From assembly GCA_029934775.1 (NCBI GenBank), contig JAOZLO010000014.1, positions 1-17,899 on the forward strand: DNA of 17,899 nucleotides, in the 5' to 3' direction. This document shows, piece by piece, positions 1-7,608 of this stretch; position 1 is the stretch's first letter; each line of letters starts with the position of its first letter. A model generated the notes under the pieces. That model saw nothing but the letters and a program-made list of their open reading frames with translations. It did not search any database and was not told where the DNA came from. Origin of the DNA: Desulfocapsaceae bacterium. GTDB lineage: Bacteria > Desulfobacterota > Desulfobulbia > Desulfobulbales > Desulfocapsaceae. A program made the translations under genes and the position numbers.

Positions 1-76
1 TTGGAAAAATGTCTGCAGTTTACAGAGGGGATGCAATTCATGTTGTTAAATTTTGATCCTTTTACAGTATCTGAAT

Positions 77-107
77 GGGGACGTGGGTTCGACTCCAGCC
101 TCCACCG
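77..107 (+). other. Degenerate tmRNA (ssrA) 3'-end copy, putative attachment-site remnant
   Basis: The segment contains GGACGTGGGTTCGACTCC followed closely by GCCTCCACC, which resembles the T-arm and acceptor end of bacterial tmRNA. The T-stem is imperfect: 83-87 pairs with 95-99 with one mismatch and one wobble. The acceptor side is about two to three bases short, and the CCA end reads CCG. The upstream 76 bases do not look like the rest of a tmRNA. I infer a duplicated, decayed 3' end such as integrative elements leave behind when they insert into ssrA. It could also be a chance match or a fragment of a tRNA-like repeat. No integrase is visible in the window. Confidence 0.5.
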
Positions 108-113
108 CTTGAC

Positions 114-134
114 GTATTAACTATGTGTTAATAC
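114..134. repeat. Perfect 8-bp inverted repeat next to the tmRNA-like end
   Basis: GTATTAAC (114-121) and GTTAATAC (127-134) are exact inverse complements around the loop TATGT. No T-run follows on either strand, so it is not an obvious terminator. Its position seven bases after the tmRNA-like end would suit a recombination or integrase-arm site, but that is inference. Confidence 0.5.
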
Positions 135-167
135 AAGTGAAAACACGGAATGTTTAGTTGCTGGCAC

Positions 168-196
168 AAAAAGTTTGTACAGGGAGGTGGTACAAA
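168..196 (-). terminator. Possible intrinsic terminator of the helicase fusion gene
   Basis: Read on the minus strand, TTTGTAC (196-190) and GTACAAA (180-174) form a 7-bp stem around a 9-nt loop, followed by C and five T residues (172-168). It lies about 190 bases past the stop codon of the helicase gene. The stem is short and the distance is large, so the role is uncertain. On the plus strand the loop contains an SD-like AGGGAGGTG. Confidence 0.35.
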
Positions 197-223
197 ATGT
201 TCCGTATTCCTGCCCATTTGCAG

Positions 224-253
224 AGAAACCTCCACTCGGGGGGAGGTATTTCT
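224..253. repeat. GC-rich hairpin
   Basis: ACCTCC (228-233) pairs with GGAGGT (242-247). After a 2-nt bulge, AGAA (224-227) pairs with TTCT (250-253). On the minus strand the stem is followed by TTTCTC, so this may be another weak terminator for the helicase gene. Confidence 0.4.
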
Positions 254-297
254 GTTTATCCGGCTCAAGCGTACTTTTCACTGAGACAGTCATTTGT

Positions 298-313
298 ATC
301 AGGGAAACCTGAT
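298..313. repeat. GAAA-tetraloop hairpin
   Basis: ATCAGG, GAAA, CCTGAT form a 6-bp perfect stem closed by a GNRA-type tetraloop when read on the plus strand. GNRA loops are common in structured RNAs, which hints that this strand may be transcribed. No known RNA family is recognised. Confidence 0.35.
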
Positions 314-389
314 TGGATGGTTATGGGCGCGAACTCGCTGAACCTGTTCCAATTTCTGGTTGGTGGCAGTTGTTAATACCTGCTGATAC

Positions 390-3300
390 TCACTTTTTAT
401 CCATATAGCTCAACTCAACAATCGGTACCTCCCAATTGTCATTTTGACATCTTTCCTGATATTCTTGATCTTTGATGTCTATCTTGTATCGTCTGGCCAG
501 AGCAATAACCTTTATTTCTCTAACTGCACCTATGCGCTTTTGCCATCTTTCTTGGGCTTGTTTGGAAAGACAAGCCACCGGAATACCGGCATGATTGAGA
601 AGATACAAAGAATTGTTTTCCTGGCTTGCTGTAAGATGATCACCCATTTTAAGTTTTTTAATAGCCCTGCATGTGGGGTGGGCTTCTTTTTTAAACCCTG
701 CAAAATCAATAAAAAGATCTTTCATACCAAGTAACTCATAGTGCGGAACCAACAGAGGTATTTTGTGAAAAGAAGAATCTACTTCTCGTGAAATCAGATA
801 ATCGCCATCCAGTGTTTTGATATGTGGGTTTTGTGAGTTTTCAAGTGCAAAGAGCTGTAGTGTCTCTCGAGCTCTGGACATAGCTACATAATAGAGCCTG
901 CGCTCTTCTTCCATCTCCGAACCAGTTTTTTTCTGCCAATTACCATCTAGCACAAAGACATGATCAAACTCTAATCCTTTTATTGAATGAACGGTGGAAA
1001 GAAAGATGCCATTATCCAGATTCCTGGAGCGGTGTTGATCCGCCAAGGTCTCATAAAAATAGCTCTCAACCCGTCCAACCGGTTGCGGAGTATTATTCGT
1101 CTCATCCAACCACTCACCAATCAAAGTTCTCAAGTTCTCCTGCCAGATATTTTTTTCTGAACCTATCTCGGGCATGAGATCCAATAGTGCTTTTGCCGTA
1201 ATCTGCTCTAAGCTACAATCATGAAGATAGCTTAATAAATCAGCATTTTCTCTGATGCGTGCTAAACTTGGGAATGCACTTCGTCCCCAATTGAGACTTA
1301 CGGGAATGTCCTCTGCTTCAAAGACCGACCTGACAATATCTAATTCCTGCCATTCCCTGGTCAATATCGCACAGTTGTTCAAATCAAAATCACTACTGAG
1401 GCTCTGCAAACGCTGTAATTCTTCCAATAGGACAAGGGCCTGTGTTATTTTGTCTTTAACTTGAAGACATTGTACCTTTCCTTGCCCGACCTGATCACTG
1501 AGCTGCCAATTACCTCCCGGAGGCAATGTTACCCTTGCTTGATTAATCTGAATTGGATGGGCTGTTTTCATCCTGTCATGATTATGAGCAATAAGTCCAT
1601 TGGCTGCCGCAATGATATTGGCTGAAGATCTATAGTTTTCGGTCAAATAGTGGACATTGGCCATATAATCTGCCTTGAAACGTCGAATAAAACCAACATT
1701 TGCCCCTCGAAACCGATAGATATTTTGATCATCATCCCCGACTACCAGGATAGCCAGTTTCTGCTCTTTCTCCTCTAAAGTTCTCCCTGCCAATAATGAA
1801 ACCAACTCATACTGTTCCTCGTCAATATCCTGGTACTCATCCACAAGAATATGGCTGAATTTTGATAGCAAGGCATCTCTTGGCTGACCATCTGCAAAAC
1901 CAAGGACATCGCACTCGCCTTTGAGCAAAGCAATAGCGTCCTGGATGATCCTGGAAAAGTCAATCCCTTTTTGACGTATCCCGGTTGTCTGCCTGACAAG
2001 AGATCTACCAGTCAATCTCAAGGCCAGGCCATGAAAAGTTAACGTTGTGACCCCAGTCATCTCTTTTCCTACAAGATCTCGTAGTTTTCGACGGAGACTT
2101 ATTGCAGCACTTCGATTAAAGCAGAGAACCAGAATCGCTTCCGGGCGCACTCTCTTCACTCTAAGCAAATATGCTACTCGATGGGCAACTGTTCTGGTTT
2201 TACCAGCTCCGGGCCCAGCCAAAATTAGAATGTTACTGTCTGTTGGTGCTGCGACAATTTTCTCTTGCGATCGATTATTCAAATCCTCGACTATTAGCTG
2301 ATACGATTGCTCACTGGTAGCCCTTTCCAGTAATTCCTCCTTACCAGGGAAAAAACGACGTACAAATTCTTCTTTTTCATCGTTGAAGTACGAATGCACC
2401 AGGTTCATAGCCACGCTGATTTTATTTATTGCACAGCGGGCGTACTCGTTAATGACATGGATTTGGAAGTTCTTTTCTGAGTAATGCGTTTTTAAGGGCT
2501 CAAAATTAGCCTTTGTGTATTTCTTACCCTTGGCCTCTGGATTAACAGTGATGGTCATGGCCTGTCTGAACACAGCAAGTCCTTGTTGTAGTTCTATCAC
2601 TCCCTGTTCATGCATAAAGGTCAGGGCTCGTTCTGCTGCAGCCAGTGGATCTTTGAGTGCAGAAAACAGGATTAAATCTTTTTTTAAGCCCTTAACTATG
2701 GCCTCGAGAGTAAATTCCAGAAGAAGGGAGGCACTGGGAGTGGTTTTGTCCTTCAAAGGAGCCTGAATAACCTGCAGGGCTACATGGGCAGCTTGCTGCC
2801 GGATAGCCACTGTCTTTTGCAAAGGTTCCCAGTCCCGATACAACATGATGGAAAAGATATTATTTCCTCTGGATTTTAAACTGATACTTCCTCTCTGGCC
2901 TGCCAATCCTTTACCGTCACGACTTAAACCACGGAGAACCAGACTTAAACTGCTTGGCGTACTATAGCCATGACCCAGATCGATAAGATGTTGGTTAACT
3001 TGCCGGAGGTCAATCACCAGGTTTTTATCAAGATCTACATCGGGTGATGTTTCCTCGAGTATTTTCAAAAAATCCCTTTCTACATGACAAAAGCGTTTAA
3101 GTAGTTTTTCTGAACTTCCTTTTACTTTATAACGAATATAAGCGGAGAGAACTGTCTCTTTGGAGAGCAGACCCTGTTGTGCCATATCGTCAAGAGTACG
3201 CAATACACGTTGGGTCTCTGTTCCGTTGCTAGGATCATCGGATGTGCGAGAAAAAGAGGTCAGGTAAGCAAGATCGTCAGCACTGAACCCTTGGCTAGGA

Positions 3301-5594
3301 GGACTTTCCATCAGGGCAGCCAAAATGGCAAGCCAACGTTTTTGCTGTCTTTCGGAGAGTCCAAGTGTTTCTATTTTTTCCCTGGCTTCATCAAGACTTC
3401 GGACAATTGGTTTTCCTTGAAACACTTGAGTGTTGTTCTCGTCTTGATGAAGGAAGCCTGTCCTCTCCAGCCAGGAAACTGCAGTTTTAACCCTGGTATC
3501 CCGATCCTGCCCATATTCATCCTCATCTATATCAACCACTCCCAACCTGAGAATTTCTCCAGAAGTCAATACCACTTTTCCATCTTCTTTTGCAGAATGG
3601 CGTAAGCCGCGTAAGATCTGGGCAATTTCTCTTTGAGTCAGACGGGAGTTACTACTCATACGAAACTGGCCCTCAATATCCTGCTCCGTAAATATGAGAA
3701 TACACTCGGCTTCATTACGGTCTCTTCCAGCACGCCCTGCCTCCTGAAGGTAGTTCTCCAAGGAGCCTGGTATGTCGGCATGGATTACCAGTCGAACATC
3801 ATCCTTGTCTATGCCCATGCCAAAAGCGTTAGTGGCACATATGATAGGGATTTCACCAGAAATGAAATTGTTTTGGATACGATTTTTGACAAAGGGCTCA
3901 AGGCCAGCATGAAAAGCCTCTGCCTTGTAGCTTTCACTGGCTAAGAACTCGGCCAGCTTTTCCGTATTTTTTCGGGTAGCACAGTAGATGATCACACTGC
4001 CGTTGTTATCATACCGGCTTCTAAGTAGCGCCAGGATGGCTTGGGTTTTTTCATAGGTATTTACGGGCCATACTTCATAATGTAGATTTTGTCGCTCATG
4101 CCCTCCGGAAAATTGAATCACCCGCAGACCAAGTTCTCGTTGGATGATATCGATAATCTCTGATTGCACATCTTTTTTGGCTGTGGCAGTGAAACACTGA
4201 ACAGGTGGGATTTTTGTTTTTTCCTGTTGGGCAAATTCTCGGATGAAACGAATGGAGTAGAGATAATCAGGCCGGAAATCATGTCCCCACTTGGATAAGC
4301 AATGTGCCTCATCAAATACCCAGGCTCCTATCTCACGCTGACTAATGGTTTGGACAAAAGATTTATTGCGCAGCTGTTCCGGTGAGACATAAAGAATTCC
4401 CACATCACCCAGTCTGACGCCGTCCATAATTTCGCCTCGCTCCGGCATAGTCAGCATACCGTTGATGGCCGTTGCCAACGTGGTTCCAGTCTGTTTTGTG
4501 AAGTTGTCTACCTGATCTTTCATTAAAGCCTGCAAGGGAGATATGACGATAGTCAAAGTATTACTTCGACGGTAGCGCATCAATGCAGGTAGCAGATAAC
4601 AAAGAGTTTTCCCTCCACCAGTAGGCAGAGTAGCAAAAAGAGTTGAGTTGCGGGCAGCAGTTGTTACAATTGCTCCCTGCAGACTCTGACCATCATCTGT
4701 TTCAGGTTGTGGCCGAAAGTCATCAAACCCGAAATAGTTTTTCAAAAAAAGGTGTGAGTTATGGTTTGTGTTGCAATAGATACATTGAGAGTTACTGCAA
4801 GACTGTTCCCTTAACTGGTGAACGAGGGTAGGGACTATGGGGAAATGATGCCGGACCCATGGTGGTAAAACAGAATTGCTGCCGGAAACAGTCAGCCATG
4901 CAGTGATATAGGCTAACGGGGGATGTTCAATCTGTTGATCAGTTAATTGGTCGACCAGTCTTTCTAACGCTTCTCTGCAAACACTCTTCTGGATTAACCA
5001 TGAAAAAACCTCATAAAGTTCGTCTTCTTTGATAAGAGGTACACCCATTGCCCCGAGAGCATCTGATGTTCCGATAAACTTTTCATCCTTTTGAAAAAAA
5101 CTCCTGTAAATTAATGGTGCATCGGAACCGCTCTCGAGTAATTGTGAAAAAGCATCCCACTGCTCAGTAAAGATCTTGCCAGCCAATACTGCATCTTCTG
5201 CTGGATTGTTGATACTGTCTCTAACAATCTGGTAGTTTTTTACTAATCGATGATAGGGGTTTTCTGGGAAAGCTAGAGGAGAAAGGTAAAGGGTGTCAAT
5301 TATCGGCTTTTGCAGAATTGCCAGCGTAGTGTCCTTTTCACGAAGACAGGGTATGTCATGCGCTTGGATATTATGTCCAACAATAAACTCAGCGTTGCTG
5401 CCAAAGTCATCAAACTCTGTTAGTTGCTGCCCTGTAACTTTCAGACCTTGTTGAGTGTTAAACATCTTACCGTTAAAAGATTCACCCAATGCATAAATCT
5501 CCCCCTTCTCGTTTGTTTCAATATCAAACAAGAGACAGCGAGCAAGAAATTCCTGGCTATCGTTGGGCATCCTCTTTCTCTGGAAAAACCCCAC
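390..5594 (-). CDS. Exonuclease-RecQ-UvrD triple-fusion helicase
   Basis: This 1734-residue protein joins three enzymes. Residues 20-140 form a DEDD-type 3'-5' exonuclease: LLFDIET with D24/E26, VGHNIQAHD with D80, and NPAED with D134. A CX4CX2C group (C266, C271, C274) with nearby His residues may bind zinc. Residues 300-650 are a RecQ SF2 helicase: TGGGKT 325-330, DEAH 428-431, TATA 469-472, QEAGRAGRD 617-625. Residues 650-1050 contain winged-helix-like material. Residues 1105-1610 are a UvrD/Rep SF1 helicase: AGPGAGKT 1126-1133, VDEYQD 1251-1256, a GDDDQNIYRFRGA segment from 1286, TVHSIKGLEFD 1534-1544, and YYVAMSRAR near 1568. All ATPase motifs look intact. The open frame begins at a GTG without a clear Shine-Dalgarno sequence. 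The ATG at 5570 (residue 9), preceded by GAGAAAGAGG, is an equally good start and keeps every domain. The likely role is processing DNA ends or forks in repair or defence. That role is inferred, and the partner is unknown. Confidence 0.93.
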   Translation of the reverse strand: MGFFQRKRMPNDSQEFLARCLLFDIETNEKGEIYALGESFNGKMFNTQQGLKVTGQQLTEFDDFGSNAEFIVGHNIQAHDIPCLREKDTTLAILQKPIIDTLYLSPLAFPENPYHRLVKNYQIVRDSINNPAEDAVLAGKIFTEQWDAFSQLLESGSDAPLIYRSFFQKDEKFIGTSDALGAMGVPLIKEDELYEVFSWLIQKSVCREALERLVDQLTDQQIEHPPLAYITAWLTVSGSNSVLPPWVRHHFPIVPTLVHQLREQSCSNSQCIYCNTNHNSHLFLKNYFGFDDFRPQPETDDGQSLQGAIVTTAARNSTLFATLPTGGGKTLCYLLPALMRYRRSNTLTIVISPLQALMKDQVDNFTKQTGTTLATAINGMLTMPERGEIMDGVRLGDVGILYVSPEQLRNKSFVQTISQREIGAWVFDEAHCLSKWGHDFRPDYLYSIRFIREFAQQEKTKIPPVQCFTATAKKDVQSEIIDIIQRELGLRVIQFSGGHERQNLHYEVWPVNTYEKTQAILALLRSRYDNNGSVIIYCATRKNTEKLAEFLASESYKAEAFHAGLEPFVKNRIQNNFISGEIPIICATNAFGMGIDKDDVRLVIHADIPGSLENYLQEAGRAGRDRNEAECILIFTEQDIEGQFRMSSNSRLTQREIAQILRGLRHSAKEDGKVVLTSGEILRLGVVDIDEDEYGQDRDTRVKTAVSWLERTGFLHQDENNTQVFQGKPIVRSLDEAREKIETLGLSERQQKRWLAILAALMESPPSQGFSADDLAYLTSFSRTSDDPSNGTETQRVLRTLDDMAQQGLLSKETVLSAYIRYKVKGSSEKLLKRFCHVERDFLKILEETSPDVDLDKNLVIDLRQVNQHLIDLGHGYSTPSSLSLVLRGLSRDGKGLAGQRGSISLKSRGNNIFSIMLYRDWEPLQKTVAIRQQAAHVALQVIQAPLKDKTTPSASLLLEFTLEAIVKGLKKDLILFSALKDPLAAAERALTFMHEQGVIELQQGLAVFRQAMTITVNPEAKGKKYTKANFEPLKTHYSEKNFQIHVINEYARCAINKISVAMNLVHSYFNDEKEEFVRRFFPGKEELLERATSEQSYQLIVEDLNNRSQEKIVAAPTDSNILILAGPGAGKTRTVAHRVAYLLRVKRVRPEAILVLCFNRSAAISLRRKLRDLVGKEMTGVTTLTFHGLALRLTGRSLVRQTTGIRQKGIDFSRIIQDAIALLKGECDVLGFADGQPRDALLSKFSHILVDEYQDIDEEQYELVSLLAGRTLEEKEQKLAILVVGDDDQNIYRFRGANVGFIRRFKADYMANVHYLTENYRSSANIIAAANGLIAHNHDRMKTAHPIQINQARVTLPPGGNWQLSDQVGQGKVQCLQVKDKITQALVLLEELQRLQSLSSDFDLNNCAILTREWQELDIVRSVFEAEDIPVSLNWGRSAFPSLARIRENADLLSYLHDCSLEQITAKALLDLMPEIGSEKNIWQENLRTLIGEWLDETNNTPQPVGRVESYFYETLADQHRSRNLDNGIFLSTVHSIKGLEFDHVFVLDGNWQKKTGSEMEEERRLYYVAMSRARETLQLFALENSQNPHIKTLDGDYLISREVDSSFHKIPLLVPHYELLGMKDLFIDFAGFKKEAHPTCRAIKKLKMGDHLTASQENNSLYLLNHAGIPVACLSKQAQERWQKRIGAVREIKVIALARRYKIDIKDQEYQERCQNDNWEVPIVELSYMDKK

Positions 5595-5601
5595 AAGGGG
5601 G
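5568..5601 (-). promoter_or_regulatory. Two alternative start sites of the helicase fusion gene
   Basis: The GTG start (5592-5594) sits within a small CCCC-ACAA-GGGG inverted repeat (5589-5600) and has no purine-rich sequence at the right distance. The ATG at 5568-5570 has a weak purine tract (GAGAAAGAGG, minus strand 5580-5571). If the GTG is used, the hairpin could limit initiation. The choice cannot be settled from sequence. Confidence 0.35.
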
Positions 5602-5693
5602 TATAAGCGCCATGGTGATTAATGTAACCACATAATTTAAAAACACATTACTCGATTACTTGTTTTTTATTACAGCTTTTATGGAGTAAGGCG

Positions 5694-6470
5694 CTAAGAG
5701 GGGGTGCTGAAACCAGCGGCAATATGGCCAATATCCTCCCAGTTTAATCCAAGTAGCCCGGCAGCTTCACGATCCACTTCCCAGGGATTATAGCCGGCAA
5801 TTATTTTTTTTACAGGTGGATTGCATTGTGGACCTCCAAGGTGAAATTCAGCCATGCCTATACTACAATCCATTATTGAAAGATCTGGGACAAGATATCT
5901 GGTCAGGTCTATAAGGGATTGCTGCATTTTTTCATGGAATACCGCTTTTTTCCATACCCCATGACTGCCTGAATAATATTTTGGCGGTGCAAAACCCATC
6001 ATATTTTTCAAACTTCCGGTCATCCCTGCAAGTGAGTGAGCCTTAAGCACAGGAACTGATATAATATAATGGCTGAATGCAATTTCTGGGAGATACATTT
6101 GCGGGAAAACAGGGCAGCCGGGATCTGTTAATTTTTTCACCGGGCCATAGTTTAAGTCGATCAGGGGGACGCTTTGTTCGGCAGCCATTACCGTATAGCC
6201 GAGTTTCTCAAAAATTTCGTCTGTTTCATAATTTGCAGCTCCACACCCTTCAGCAATAACTATTTCAGCTTTTGAATATTTACGAATATATTTAATGATA
6301 GCCTGGCAGCATTCAGGTGATGTGGTAATCGGGTGGGGCGAGTCAGTTGTCAGGTTTGGCTTAATCAATATTGCCGATTGTTCAGCTAACTGTCTATGAG
6401 CAGCAATAGTGTCAAGGGCATCTGGTATCGACTTTTCAAAAGATTCGAAATCACTCTCTGTTAGATCCAT
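5694..6470 (-). CDS. DUF362 domain-containing protein
   Basis: The 258-residue product matches the DUF362 core family, proteins of unknown exact function often found with iron-sulfur or anaerobic metabolism genes. Visible marks are IKPNL at 36-40 followed by a Thr/Pro/Ser-rich TTSPE segment, AEGCG at 73-77, and the characteristic Lys-Ala-His block with GSLKNMMG at 140-159. Many relatives carry a C-terminal 4Fe-4S ferredoxin domain; this one lacks it and has only the core. The ATG at 6470 has AGGT about eight bases upstream. It lies upstream of, and on the same strand as, the large helicase gene, with a 99-base gap. Co-transcription is possible, but nothing links the functions. No signal peptide is seen. 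Confidence 0.88.
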   Translation of the reverse strand: MDLTESDFESFEKSIPDALDTIAAHRQLAEQSAILIKPNLTTDSPHPITTSPECCQAIIKYIRKYSKAEIVIAEGCGAANYETDEIFEKLGYTVMAAEQSVPLIDLNYGPVKKLTDPGCPVFPQMYLPEIAFSHYIISVPVLKAHSLAGMTGSLKNMMGFAPPKYYSGSHGVWKKAVFHEKMQQSLIDLTRYLVPDLSIMDCSIGMAEFHLGGPQCNPPVKKIIAGYNPWEVDREAAGLLGLNWEDIGHIAAGFSTPS

Positions 6471-6730
6471 GATTTTACCTGTTCGTAAAAGTGTGGCGAA
6501 GTTCTGGAATTTTGCATGTATGCTTTAAATTTTTTTACGTAATCCAAGCACCTTATAAAAAAATCATTCCTGGATAGCCTCCTGATGAGGTCTGCTATGA
6601 TAACAACTGACAGTACAATTATCAAACTGACAAAAAAATGAAAAAATTATAATGCATGATGTCAGATTTTGATGGATTATTTGATTAACATGGTATGATC
6701 ACTGTGATCGGTACCTCATTCTGATTGAAC
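6471..6730. other. Intergenic segment between divergent units
   Basis: No gene is supported here. It must hold the promoter of the minus-strand DUF362 gene. It also holds two dyads: a nested hairpin at 6574-6598 (ATAG with CTAT outside, CCTC with GAGG inside) and a perfect palindrome GATCAC-T-GTGATC at 6697-6709. The latter resembles an operator half-site pair and lies just before the methyltransferase remnant. No convincing sigma-70 boxes were identified. Confidence 0.5.
6697..6709. promoter_or_regulatory. Short palindrome, possible operator
   Basis: GATCAC and GTGATC are exact inverse complements around one T. It lies about 20 bases upstream of the start of the broken methyltransferase-like gene, a common place for a repressor or activator site. 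It does not fit the CRP/FNR consensus spacing. The call rests on symmetry only. Confidence 0.25.
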
Positions 6731-6938
6731 GTGAATAACTTTTACGAAAACCATCATCAAGAGTACTTCAATAACACTTTCAGGATTGATCCTGAGATTT
6801 TCCTATCTCCTCTGATTGGTCTGCTTAATCCTGGGGACTCAATCCTGGCTCAATGGACTTGGTTTTGAACAATCTGCACATATTGATCCCAGCTGCACTT
6901 TTTTTCGGTGGCAAGACAGGACATGCTTTCAGGCATAA
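6731..6938 (+). pseudogene. Internally deleted SAM methyltransferase-like gene
   Basis: From GTG 6731 the frame reads 45 residues beginning VNNFYENHHQEYF and continuing through RIDPEIFLSPL and LLNPGDSIL. This resembles the start of class I SAM-dependent methyltransferases, where the expected next element is the AdoMet-binding DVGCGSG motif. Instead the frame changes to AQWTWF and stops at 6866-6868. A second frame (6846-6938) reads WLNGLGFEQSAHIDPSCTFF and ends at TAA 6936-6938, which could be the C-terminus of the same gene. The direct repeat AATCCTGG occurs at 6827-6834 and 6841-6848, exactly at the join. I infer that a deletion removed the catalytic middle and left the ends out of frame. 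The assignment of the second piece is less sure than that of the first. Confidence 0.55.
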
Positions 6939-6960
6939 ATAACTTCTTCATTTAAAGCAT

Positions 6961-7578
6961 ATGGGTAATTATTCCGTCGTTGTTCTCGATTTTGAAACAA
7001 CCGGCCTCTCGCCACAATATGGTGATCGGGCCATTGAAATCGGTGCAGTACTGATCGAAGACAACATGATTGTCGATCGTTTTCAGGGTTTGATGAATCC
7101 GGGGTTTCGAATCAGTTCCTTTATTGAGTCATACACCGGTATCAGTAAGGAGCTGGTAGAAGCGGCCCCGCCATGCGAAGAGGTGATGGAGCGATTTGCC
7201 AGGTTTATTGGTAATTATCCTCTTGTCGCCCATAATGCTTCTTTTGATAAACGATTTCTTGACTCGGAACTTGGATTCATTGGAAAATCAAGGGATAACA
7301 AAATGGCCTGTTCGATGTTGGCGGCTCGAAGGGTGTATCCGAATGCACCGAATCATAAGCTTGGGACACTGGTCAATTACTGCAGGATCTATTCTGATGG
7401 AACATTCCACAGGGCACTTGCTGATGCTGAAATGACCGGTCATCTCTGGGTTTCGATGATTGATGAAATCAAGAGTAGATTTGGCCTTGGCGAGGTGACC
7501 TTTGAACTGATGCAGAAATTATCAAAAATAACCAAGGCAAAAGTCCCGGCATATCTTAAAAAAATTGCTGGTAATTGA
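6961..7578 (+). CDS. DnaQ-like DEDDh 3'-5' exonuclease
   Basis: The 205-residue protein is a stand-alone exonuclease of the RNase T / DNA polymerase III epsilon family. The catalytic set is complete: D10 and E12 in LDFETTGL, D96 in [12 protein letters not shown], and H150 plus D155 in [12 protein letters not shown]. The fold takes up residues 5-165; the remaining 40 residues are basic with no other domain. Such proteins trim 3' ends of DNA or RNA, acting in replication proofreading, repair or RNA turnover; the substrate here is unknown. An in-frame TAA at 6940-6942 limits the start to ATG 6961, although no good Shine-Dalgarno sequence precedes it. The EcsC gene follows after 30 bases on the same strand, suggesting one transcript. 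It is not closely similar to the exonuclease domain of the large helicase fusion. Confidence 0.9.
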   Translation: MGNYSVVVLDFETTGLSPQYGDRAIEIGAVLIEDNMIVDRFQGLMNPGFRISSFIESYTGISKELVEAAPPCEEVMERFARFIGNYPLVAHNASFDKRFLDSELGFIGKSRDNKMACSMLAARRVYPNAPNHKLGTLVNYCRIYSDGTFHRALADAEMTGHLWVSMIDEIKSRFGLGEVTFELMQKLSKITKAKVPAYLKKIAGN

Positions 7579-7608
7579 TCCGATGACACAGTTCAACAGG
7601 AATAAATT

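Larger units (their letters stand above)
108..389. other. Non-coding, hairpin-rich segment
   Basis: No convincing gene is seen here; the only open frame (158-376) has no recognisable domain. The segment does hold several good inverted repeats: an 8-bp perfect stem with a 5-nt loop (114-134), a 7-bp perfect stem (174-196) inside a 6-bp outer pair (145-150 with 200-205), a 6-bp stem extended by 4 bp (224-253), and a 6-bp stem closed by a GAAA tetraloop (298-313). Some may serve as terminators of the minus-strand helicase gene that ends at 390. Together they could also be a small structured RNA or debris of a mobile element. Confidence 0.5.

Noticed and set aside
158..376. 72-residue plus-strand open frame in the hairpin-rich segment
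   Set aside because: It starts at a non-ATG codon, has no recognisable domain, and overlaps several inverted repeats, so a protein is less likely than non-coding sequence.
3177..3944. Two plus-strand open frames (142 and 103 residues) within the helicase gene
   Set aside because: They are antisense to well-conserved RecQ helicase motifs and show no domain of their own.
5589..5601. CCCCACAAGGG-type element also present at 8508-8518
   Set aside because: Only two copies of about 12 bases with different surroundings and strands relative to genes; chance is likely.
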